Positions 13,664 through 21,764 of a stretch of 64,000 nt of DNA are shown piece by piece. The stretch comes from Metridium senile (taxonomy: Eukaryota; Cnidaria; Anthozoa; Actiniaria; Metridiidae), in contig CATKSA010000208.1 of NCBI GenBank assembly GCA_949775045.1, forward strand, positions 119,935-183,934, read 5' to 3'. Position numbers and translations under genes: made by a program. Under the pieces are notes generated by a model. The model saw only the letters and a list, made by a program, of their open reading frames with translations, did no database searches and had not been told where the DNA came from. How positions within the stretch are numbered: position 1 is the first letter of the stretch; every line of letters begins with the position of its first letter.

Positions 13664-14312
13664 ATGTCTGAGAGTATTAGATATTCTGATAAATGCGCAA
13701 GATTTTATTTAGAAAAAACCTCAAAATCCTACCCAGAATGCAATATGCCCTATAGGGTGATCTGAAAATGTGTTAAAAAGATCGAGGTTTTCGGCACAAA
13801 ATTTTCGCCTAGACCCTGTGAGCAATGTCTGAGAATATTAGAGCATTCTGATAAATGCGCAAGATTTTATCTAGAAAAAACCTCAAAATCCTACCCAGAA
13901 TGCAATTTGCCCTATAGGGTGATCTGAAAATGGGTTAAGAAGATCGGGGTTTTCGGCATAAAATTTTCGCCTAGACCCTGTGAGCAATGTCTGAGAGTAT
14001 TAGATATTCTGATAAATGCGCAAGATTTTATTTAGAAAAAACCTCAAAATCCTACCCAGAATGCAATATGCCCTATAGGGTGATCTGAAAATGTGTTAAA
14101 AAGATCGAGGTTTTCGGCACAAAATTTTCGCCTAGACCCTGTGAGCAATGTCTGAGAATATTAGAGCATTCTGATAAATGCGCAAGATTTTATCTAGAAA
14201 AAACCTCAAAATCCTACCCAGAATGCAATTTGCCCTATAGGGTGATCTGAAAATGGGTTAAAAAGATCGGGGTTTTCGGCATACAATTTTCGCCTAGACC
14301 CTGTGAGCAATG

Positions 14313-14985
14313 CTCAGGCATATTAAGGCCTGGGTATTCAAGATGGCGTCAATAAAGTAAGAGTGGAAGGTCTATCTCATCTTTTTTTAAGGTATCGAAA
14401 TAAAACATTGACATACTAAACATAAACACAAAATAAACAATTTATTATTCTGTTTGTCATGGATACAGGTAATGTGACCTTTGAACCCTCATTTGAAGAA
14501 ATTTCTAAAAAGGTTTGCGGGAGAGTAGTAGAAAGTTTTTAATAAGGACATATTCTTCTGTAAATAGATTAAGCATAGTGATCCTCATTTGGTTCCAACT
14601 AGAATGCTTGGAAATTATCTATAGATAAGATATTATTAAAGGGTATCATATTACACCAATACCTTAATTAGGGTTGGGGTTTATTTTGACATGTTTTCAA
14701 GTTGGACCCAGGAAGAGTGTACTAAGACTAAATAATTTCCATAAAAACGTCTGCCAAATAAATAAGTTCTACTACTCTTCCAGAAGCTTTTCCAAAATAC
14801 ATTAAAATCTGGGTTCAAAGGTCATATTACTTATCTCCACGGCAACTGTAAACTTAAAATATCACTATTAGTGTCCGTTTCATATGTTAAATTTTCAACA
14901 CCATATCTTACAACTAAGCAAAAATAGACCACCCCCTCCTATTTTAAGGCTTGCATGTCAAGACCCAGGCATTAATACACCTGAG
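14313..14985. mobile_element. 673-bp foldback MITE-like DNA transposon in satellite
   Basis: The satellite breaks after GAGCAATG (ending 14312) and resumes with TGTCTGAG at 14986, so a 2-bp TG flanks the insert on both sides. The insert starts CTCAGGCATATTAAGGCCTG and ends with the imperfect reverse complement. Further in, the arms keep matching: GTGACCTTTGAACCC near 14474 against GGGTTCAAAGGTC near 14811, GAGTAGTAGAA near 14524 against a CTACTACTC stretch near 14770, and GGTTCCAACT near 14591 against AGTTGGACCC near 14700. Almost the whole element is thus a long imperfect palindrome. It has no gene and must be mobilised in trans. I could not assign a superfamily. Its ends differ from those of the neighbouring Tc1-like element. 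Confidence 0.8.
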
Positions 14986-17900
14986 TGTCTGAGAGTATTA
15001 GAGCATTCTGATAAATGTGCAAGGTTTTATTTAGAAAAAACCTCAAAATCCTACCCAGAATGCAATATGCCCTATAGGGTGATCTGAAAATGGGTTAAAA
15101 AGATCGGGGTTTTCGGCATACAATTTTCGCCTAGACCCTGTGAGCAATATCTGAGAGTATTAGAGCATTCTGATAAATGCGCAAGATTTTATTTAGAAAA
15201 AATTTCAAAATCCTACCCAGAATGCAATATGCCCTATAGGGTGATCTGAAAATGGGTTAAAAAGATCGAGGTTTTCGGCACAAAATTTTCGCCTAGACCC
15301 TGTGAGCAATGTCTGAGAATATTAGAGCATTCTGATAAATGCGCAAGATTTTATTTAGAAAAAACCTCAAAATCCTACACAGAATGCAATTTGCCCTATA
15401 GGGTGATCTGAAAATGGGTTAAAAAGATCGGGGTTTTCGGCACAAAATTTTCGCCTAGACCCTGTGAGCAATGTCTGAGAATATTAGAGCATTCTTATAA
15501 ATGCGCAAGATTTACTAGAAAAAACCTCAAAATCCTACCCAGAATGCAATTTGCCCTATAGGGTGATCTGAAAATGGGTTAAAAAGATCGGGGTTTTCGG
15601 CACAAAATTTTCGCCTAGACCCTGTGAGCAATGTCTGAGAATATTAGAGCATTCTTATAAATGTGCAAGATTTTATTTAGAAAAACTACAAAATCCTACC
15701 CAGAAAGCAATATGCCCTATAGGGTGATCTGAAAATGGGTTAAAAAGATCGGGATTTTCGGCACAAAATTTTCGCCTAGACCCTGTGAGCAATGTCTGAG
15801 AATATTAGAGCATTCTGATAAATGCGCAAGATTTTATTTAGAAAAAAACTACAAAATCCTACCCAGAATGCAATATGCCCTATAGGGTGATCTGAAAATG
15901 TGTTAAAAAGATCGAGGTTTTCGGCACAAAAGTTTCGCCTAGACCCTGTGAGCAATGTCTGAGAATATTAGAGCATTCTGATAAATGCGCAAGATTTTAT
16001 CTAGAAAAAACCTCAAAATCCTACCCAGAATGCAATTTGCCCTATAGGGTGATCTGAAAATGGGTTAAAAAGATCGGGGTTTTCGGCACAAAATTTTCGC
16101 CTAGACCCTGTGAGCAATGTCTGAGAATATTAGAGCATTCTTATAAATGCGCAAGATTTTATCTAGAAAAAACCTCAAAATCCTACCCAGAATGCAATTT
16201 GCCCTATAGGGTGATCTGAAAATTGGTTAAAAAGATCGGGGTTTTCGGCACAAAATTTTCGCCTAGACCCTGTGAGCAATGTCTGAGAATATTAGAGCAT
16301 TCTGATAAATGCGCAAGATTTTATTTAGAAAAAACCTCAAAATCCTACCCAGAATGCAATTTGCCCTATAGGGTGATCTGAAAATGGGTTAAAAAGATCG
16401 GGGTTTTCGGCACAAAATTTTCGCCTAGACCCTGTGAGCAATGTCTGAGAATATTAGAGCATTCTTATAAATGCGCAAGATTTTATCTAGAAAAAACCTC
16501 AAAATCCTACCCAGAATGCAATTTGCCCTATAGGGTGATCTGAAAATGGGTTAAAAAGATCGAGGTTTTCGGTACAAAATTTTCGCCTAGACCCTGTGAG
16601 CAATGTCTGAGAATATTAGAGCATTCTTATAAATGTGCAAGATTTTATTTAGAAAAACTACAAAATCCTACCCAGAAAGCAATATGCCCTATAGGGTGAT
16701 CTGAAAATGGGTTAAAAAGATCGGGATTTTCGGCACAAAAGTTTCGCCTAGACCCTGTGAGCAATGTCTGAGAATATTAGAGCATTCTGATAAATGCGCA
16801 AGATTTTATCTAGAAAAAACCTCAAAATCCTACCCAGAATGCAATTTGCCCTATAGGGTGATCTGAAAATGGGTTAAAAAGATCGGGGTTTTCGGCACAA
16901 AATTTTCGCCTAGACCCTGTGAGCAATGTCTGAGAATATTAGAGCATTCTTATAAATGCGCAAGATTTTATCTAGAAAAAACCTCAAAATCCTACCCAGA
17001 ATGCAATTTGCCCTATAGGGTGATCTGAAAATTGGTTAAAAAGATCGGGGTTTTCGGCACAAAATTTTCGCCTAGACCCTGTGAGCAATGTCTGAGAATA
17101 TTAGAGCATTCTGATAAATGCGCAAGATTTTATTTAGAAAAAACCTCAAAATCCTACCCAGAATGCAATTTGCCCTATAGGGTGATCTGAAAATGGGTTA
17201 AAAAGATCGGGGTTTTCGGCACAAAATTTTCGCCTAGACCCTGTGAGCAATGTCTGAGAATATTAGAGCATTCTTATAAATGCGCAAGATTTTATCTAGA
17301 AAAAACCTCAAAATCCTACCCAGAATGCAATTTGCCCTATAGGGTGATCTGAAAATGGGTTAAAAAGATCGAGGTTTTCGGTACAAAATTTTCGCCTAGA
17401 CCCTGTGAGCAATGTCTGAGAATATTAGAGCATTCTTATAAATGTGCAAGATTTTATTTAGAAAAACTACAAAATCCTACCCAGAAAGCAATATGCCCTA
17501 TAGGGTGATCTGAAAATGGGTTAAAAAGATCGGGATTTTCGGCACAAAATTTTCGCCTAGACCCTGTGAGCAATGTCTGAGAATATTAGAGCATTCTGAT
17601 AAATGCGCAAGATTTTATTTAGAAAAAAACTACAAAATCCTACCCAGAATGCAATATGCCCTATAGGGTGATCTGAAAATGTGTTAAAAAGATCGAGGTT
17701 TTCGGCACAAAAGTTTCGCCTAGACCCTGTGAGCAATGTCTGAGAATATTAGAGCATTCTGATAAATGCGCAAGATTTTATCTAGAAAAAACCTCAAAAT
17801 CCTACCCAGAATGCAATTTGCCCTATAGGGTGATCTGAAAATGGGTTAAAAAGATCGGGGTTTTCGGCACAAAATTTTCGCCTAGACCCTGTGAGCAATG

Positions 17901-19182
17901 TCTGAGAATATTAGAGCATTCTTATAAATGCGCAAGATTTTATCTAGAAAAAACCTCAAAATCCTACCCAGAATGCAATTTGCCCTATAGGGTTATCTGA
18001 AAATGGGTTAAAAAGATCGGGGTTTTCGGCACAAAATTTTCGCCTAGACCCTGTGAGCAATGTCTGAGAATATTAGAGCATTCTGATAAATGCGCAAGAT
18101 TTTATTTAGAAAAAAACTACAAAATCCTACCCAGAATGCAATATGCCCTATAGGGTGATCTGAAAATGGGTTAAAAAGATCGGGGTTTTCGGCATACAAT
18201 TTTCGCCTAGACCCTGTGAGCAATGTCTGAGAGTACTAGAGCATTCTGATAAATGCGCAAGATTTTATTTAGAAAAAACCTCAAAATCCTACCCAGAATG
18301 CAATATGCTCTATAGGGTGATCTGAAAATGGGTTAAAAAGATCGGGGTTTTCGGCATACAATTTTCGCCTAGACCCTGTGAGCAATGTCTGAGAGTATTA
18401 GAGCATTCTGATAAATGCGCAAGATTTTATTTAGAAAAAACCTCAAAATCCTACCCAGAATGCAATATGCCCTATAGGGTGATCTGAAAATGTGTTAAAA
18501 AGATCGAGGTTTTCGCCACAAAATTTTCGCCTAGACCCTGTGAGCAATGTCTGAGAATATTAGAGCATTCTGATAAATGCGCAAGATTTTATTTAGAAAA
18601 AACCTCAAAATCCTACCCAGAATGCAATTTGCCCTATAGGGTGATCTGAAAATGGGTTAAAAAGATCGGGGTTTTCGGCACAAAATTTTCGCCTAGACCC
18701 TGTGAGCAATGTCTGAGAATATTAGAGCATTCTGATAAATGTGCAAGATTTTATCTAGAAAAAACCTCAAAATCCTACCCAGAATGCAATTTGCCCTATA
18801 GGGTGATCTGAAAATGGGTTAAAAAGATCGGGGTTTTCGGCACAAAATTTTCGCCTAGACCCTGTGAGCAATGTCTGAGAATATTAGAGCATTCTGATAA
18901 ATGCGCAAGATTTTATTTAGAAAAAAACTACAAAATCCTACCCAGAATGCAATATGCCCTATAGGGTGATCTGAAAATGGGTTAAAAAGATCGGGGTTTT
19001 CGGCATACAATTTTTGCCTAGACCCTGTGAGCAATGTCTGAGAATATTAGAGCATTCTTATAAATGCGCAAGATTTTATCTAGAAAAAACCTCAAAATCC
19101 TACCCAGAATGCAATTTGCCCTATAGGGTGATCTGAAAATGGGTTAAAAAGATCGGGGTTTTCGGCACAAAATTTTCGCCTA
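14986..19182. repeat. Satellite array 2 (~26 monomers)
   Basis: The same 162-bp family continues after the MITE-like insertion and ends at the TA where the composite element inserted. A six-monomer block near 15600-16680 recurs with five- or six-monomer spacing: the GAAAGCAAT variant lies near 15707, 16677 and 17486. One monomer near 15510 has a short deletion in the GATTTTATCTAG block. No gene is present. Confidence 0.96.
19181..19182. repeat. TA target-site duplication, left copy
   Basis: The satellite CGCC is followed by TA and then the element's first base. The uninterrupted monomer reads CGCCTAGACCC, so this TA is the target dinucleotide and is repeated at 36169-36170. TA duplication is the hallmark of Tc1/mariner (IS630-related) transposases. 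Confidence 0.92.
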
Positions 19183-19436
19183 CAATCATGGACATAAATA
19201 TTGGGACACAGCAGGTTATTAGTGGTTTTTCACATATAATTGTTCATTTTTCATCATATCCTCCCCCTCCCCCCCTATCTCAATGTTGATTTGACCAAGG
19301 AATGCCTACCAATGACCCATGTAACTCATGAACGGTCAACATTGAATGGAGGGGGGAGGGGAGGGCTAAAAATGATGAAGGGTAACGTTTTTATTCGAAT
19401 TGTTAATGTTGTCCCAAACAATATTGTCCGTGATTG
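19183..19436. repeat. 254-bp foldback module 1 with outward TIRs (true left end)
   Basis: The module begins CAATCATGGACATAAATATT and ends with the reverse complement of CAATCACGGACAATATTG, giving imperfect inverted repeats of about 27 bp whose outer ends face outward. A second, inner inverted repeat pairs 19250-19296 (TTCATCAT, C-rich tract, TCAATGTTGA, GACC) with 19334-19379, leaving a loop of about 37 nt. The arms carry a pyrimidine tract at 19259-19276 and a purine tract at 19348-19365 (G runs of 6, 4 and 3 separated by single A), so a G-quadruplex or triplex is conceivable. Here its left end abuts the satellite TA, so it is the left terminus of the integrated array. The middle of each arm is not complementary. 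Confidence 0.88.
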
Positions 19437-19680
19437 TCTTGTACAAGTAATTCATTAGAAAGTGTGATAATATCAGGTTTCGTCAATGTATATATTATTA
19501 TAAATTACGGACAATGCAAGATAATGAATCATTTCAGTATACATGTTATTTTGTACATTTTTTGTGGTTGATTGGGTTAATTTTGTGTTTTTCATATGCT
19601 CGCGGACTGACGGGATTCCTGTGTAAACGTAATTATTATGTCATAGACTGCAAAATTTCATTTTTCTTGCACAATCAGAC
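19437..19680 (+). promoter_or_regulatory. Transposase 5' leader (unit 1)
   Basis: These 244 bp separate the module from the transposase start codon. A TATATATTATTATAAA stretch near 19490 could serve as a TATA element. ATTACGGACAATG at 19504-19516 resembles the inner face of the right terminal repeat (ATCACGGACAATA), so it may be an extra transposase-binding site, as in Tc1/mariner elements with doubled sites; this is weak. The same leader precedes the other transposase copies at 23620, 27803 and 31986. Confidence 0.4.
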
Positions 19681-20787
19681 ATGGTGGCAAAACTTAAGCC
19701 AACAAAAGTAGCGTATGCTATTCTGTTACGCGAGAAAGAACGTTATTCATTCCGTATTATCGCAAAAAAGTGTAACATTTCCAAATCGTCGGCACATCGA
19801 ATATGGAAGTATCGTCAAAACTACCTTCGAAGTGAATGTAAAGAAAAGGCAATTGTGCATAGAAATAAGGGACGGAAACCTCGAATCAATGAAAGAGACA
19901 AGAGAGAAATGCTGAGAACACTCACAAGAATGAGAAAGAAAGATGTTAATCTAACCGTCATGTCGTTAGTTAGAGAGGCGGGAATAGATCCGACATTGGT
20001 GCATCGAAGGACATTTACAAGATACCTTAACAAATGGGGGTTTCACTTCCTTCAATCTCGAAAAAAGGGACTGTTAAGTGACAAGGACAAGGAATTGCGC
20101 TTAAAGTATGCAAAGAAGATGCGGAGTTTATTGAAGGACAATCCTACGTTTTACACTCATCACATAGCTTTCTACTTGGATGGAGTATCCTTTATACATA
20201 AGTACAACCCCAAGAATGAAGCCTGTAGACCGAAATCTCGAGTTTGGAGGAAAAAGGGTGAGGGGTTATCAATAACGGCAAGAGGAACAAAAGAGCTGGC
20301 TGGTGGACGAAGGCTTCACATTATGGTGGCCGTTGCATATGGCAAAGGCGTTGTATTATGCCAACCATATGAGAAGTTGAACGGTGAGTTCTTCGCCAAC
20401 TTTATTCGGACGCATTTTAATTTAACGTTTGGAAAGGCAGGCCCGAAAGTAATGGGACAAAGACTATTTGTAATGGACAACGACCCAAGTCAAACAAGCT
20501 GTAAAGCAATGAGTGCATTAAGTGACATTGAGGCGACATTGCATCGCATCCCCAGCCGCACACAGGACCTAAATCCTCCAGAAAATGTTTTCCATATAGT
20601 TAAAAAGAGACTCGAACAAGAAGCTATAACTTTGAATTTGACGATGGAAACATTTGACAACTTTAAAGAACGGGTATTGAAATGCTTTCAAAGTATTGAC
20701 AGTGATTTAATTGATAAAACAATTGCGAGCTTACCAAAGCGCGTAGAAAACATTATCAGTCTCTGTGGAGGACGAACAAAATACTGA
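19681..20787 (+). CDS. Tc1/mariner-type DD34E transposase, unit 1
   Basis: This 368-aa protein should cut and join DNA at the terminal repeats and insert at TA. The N-terminal half (about 10-45 and 72-118) is rich in basic and helix-turn-helix-like sequence, as in paired-like Tc1 DNA-binding domains, with a GRKPR hook at 64-68 between the two parts. The catalytic domain shows D167 (FYLDGVSF), D266 (VMDNDPSQTS) and E301 (DLNPPENVF). Exactly 34 residues separate D266 and E301, the DD34E spacing of Tc1-like enzymes. The tail GGRTKY matches the family's usual GG-T-Y ending. Length is normal for the family and the frame is uninterrupted. The start codon has G at -3 and G at +4, a good eukaryotic context. 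The observed TA duplication fits this enzyme. The unusual point is its linkage to a Rep gene. Confidence 0.95.
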   Translation: MVAKLKPTKVAYAILLREKERYSFRIIAKKCNISKSSAHRIWKYRQNYLRSECKEKAIVHRNKGRKPRINERDKREMLRTLTRMRKKDVNLTVMSLVREAGIDPTLVHRRTFTRYLNKWGFHFLQSRKKGLLSDKDKELRLKYAKKMRSLLKDNPTFYTHHIAFYLDGVSFIHKYNPKNEACRPKSRVWRKKGEGLSITARGTKELAGGRRLHIMVAVAYGKGVVLCQPYEKLNGEFFANFIRTHFNLTFGKAGPKVMGQRLFVMDNDPSQTSCKAMSALSDIEATLHRIPSRTQDLNPPENVFHIVKKRLEQEAITLNLTMETFDNFKERVLKCFQSIDSDLIDKTIASLPKRVENIISLCGGRTKY

Positions 20788-20880
20788 ATACCTATACTTA
20801 ATTATTGATCATTAATTTTATCTGGAGGACGAACAAAATACTATACCGGGTGCCTATACTTATTGAACACATTCAAATGT
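20766..20880 (+). repeat. 57-bp tandem duplication across the transposase stop
   Basis: TGGAGGACGAACAAAATACT at 20766 recurs at 20823, and the following CCTATACTTA is also repeated, giving a 57-bp period. The first copy encodes the last residues and stop region of the transposase; the second is downstream and non-coding. The duplication is present in all four units, so it predates the array. Confidence 0.75.
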
Positions 20881-20912
20881 AACCATAATCTATCATTTAT
20901 TTGTCAATAGAA

Positions 20913-20947
20913 TGTTTATTACTATCTCTAAATAAACAGTAATATTC
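20913..20947. promoter_or_regulatory. Stem-loop with poly(A) signal and adjacent CRESS-like nonamer
   Basis: TGTTTATT (20913-20920) and AATAAACA (20931-20938) form a perfect 8-bp stem with a 10-nt loop. The right arm contains AATAAA about 145 nt after the transposase stop, a plausible poly(A) signal; the palindrome also gives AATAAA on the minus strand. The next nine bases (20939-20947), read on the minus strand, are GAATATTAC, which fits the NANTATTAC pattern of CRESS-DNA virus origins. The nonamer sits beside the stem and not in its loop, so the origin role is weak. Confidence 0.35.
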
Positions 20948-21091
20948 TACAAGATTCAGGTATTTATTTAATGATAATGATCACTAGTACAATATATTAT
21001 AATATAAACCATGTTTTATAATTACAAACAATCAAGGATAATTATTATATCAAGTATCATGAACAATAGGCCGATCAGCATATTAAGTTAC

Positions 21092-21494
21092 AATACTCCA
21101 TACTACTCCACACGACCTTATGTGTTAAACAACAATATAAATCAGTATAATTTTGATAAATTATACTTGTCTTCTACGACAAATCAGTCATGTACACTTT
21201 CTAGAGCATGTACGTCTAATAATGTTCATGGAATGTTACGTATAATATGATAATCATCATTACTCCACTGTGATCTATATAAAAGTTGATAGTCTAATAG
21301 ATTTACTTAACATTCATATGGAGTAATGTGCGTTTAAATACAATATGTCAACATTTTCTGTTGATAAGGGGACTAAACCGTAGAAGACGACTTCATAGTC
21401 TTATATAAAGCTAATTAAGATCCATATATTAAAATGAACAATCCTATTGTGTTATAATTATCAGTTAACATGATGGAGTATTGAGTGGAGTAAT
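21092..21494. repeat. Iteron-like repeats, TGGAGTAAT family (6 copies)
   Basis: Six near-identical decamers of the form (A/G)TGGAGTA(A/G/T)T cluster here. Forward copies lie at 21318-21327, 21473-21482 and 21485-21494. Reverse copies lie at 21092-21101, 21102-21111 and 21259-21268. Two pairs are adjacent with short spacing. Short repeats of this kind next to a palindrome often serve as binding sites for replication initiators; Rep binding here is inferred. The same cluster recurs in each unit at +4183. Confidence 0.5.
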
Positions 21495-21499
21495 GTATA

Positions 21500-21752
21500 G
21501 CTTATTTCCTCGAATAAGCGCCGCGGCGCTTATTAAACTATTATCGTTTACACAGTCCCCTTCTTAATCAGAACTACGAATATCCGGTAGAGATAATTTA
21601 ATGGACGAGCGGTGAAATATAATTATTTTCAACTGAAAAATAACGCTTTTGATAAAAGTTTCCTTTTAATGCTGTTATAGAGTAACATTATTGCGTTAAA
21701 ATGCGGCCATTATACGAGAGTGGCGCTCATTCCAAAGCAGTGCTTATTCGAG
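21500..21752. other. 22-bp perfect palindrome and linked inverted repeats (origin candidate)
   Basis: Positions 21513-21534 are a perfect palindrome with arms AATAAGCGCCG and CGGCGCTTATT. The left arm can also pair with GCTTATT at 21500-21506 across a 6-nt loop, so two alternative hairpins compete. CTCGAATAAGC at 21509-21519 is repeated inverted at 21742-21752, close to the rep stop, and a related GGCGCTCATT lies just before it at about 21722. Alternative foldbacks are typical of replication origins and of terminators; this DNA could be either. Confidence 0.45.
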
Positions 21753-21764
21753 TAAATACGGTGT

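Larger units (their letters stand above)
471..14312. repeat. Satellite array 1, ~162-bp monomer (~85 copies)
   Basis: Tandem monomers of about 162 bp (range about 160-169) run without a break. Landmarks in each monomer, in order: GACCCTGTGAGCAATGTCTG, AGAATATTAGAGCATTCTGA, a GCGCAAGATTTTATTTAG block, an A-run followed by CCTC or CTAC, CAAAATCCTACCCAGAATGC, the perfect palindrome CCCTATAGGG, GATCTGAAAATGGG and GATCGGGGTTTTCGG, ending in TTTTCGCCTA. Variants segregate at a few diagnostic sites: CCTC/CTAC, GAATGCAAT/GAAAGCAAT, and CACAAA, CATACA or AACACA after TTCGG. The first monomer (471 on) is the most diverged, as expected at an array edge. The length is nucleosome-sized, typical of centromeric or heterochromatic satellites. 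Short reading frames in it are chance. Confidence 0.97.
20788..21764. promoter_or_regulatory. 977-bp convergent intergenic region (candidate origin/control region), unit 1
   Basis: The transposase and rep face each other across this AT-rich stretch. It holds an AATAAA, an adjoining stem-loop, two TATA-like boxes on the + strand (TATATAAAAG at 21276-21285 and TATATAAAG at 21402-21410), a family of TGGAGTA repeats and a GC-centred palindrome, each listed separately. Two TATA boxes without a convincing downstream gene suggest an unrecognised transcript, or chance in AT-rich DNA. A 79-codon frame at 21011-21250 is rich in N, S, Y and I, lacks any recognisable motif and is probably not coding. No capsid-like protein is encoded here. 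Confidence 0.5.

Noticed and set aside
471..14312. CRISPR-like regular repeats
   Set aside because: The repeats abut with no unique spacers and the period is 162 bp; this is a eukaryotic satellite.
19240..19458. Short + strand frame across the foldback module (repeated at +4183), and the 65-codon frames at 19514 and 23275
   Set aside because: They are composed of terminal repeat, homopolymer tract and leader sequence, with no protein motif.
19821..20033. Minus-strand 70-codon frame and + strand 66-codon frame inside the transposase; + strand 100-codon frame inside rep
   Set aside because: Shadow frames of well-supported genes with clear catalytic motifs in the other frame.
21011..21250. 79-codon + strand frame in the convergent intergenic region as a third gene
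   Set aside because: Low-complexity N/S/Y/I composition, no motif, no good start context and overlap with the iteron-like repeats. Identity across units is no evidence, since the units are identical overall.
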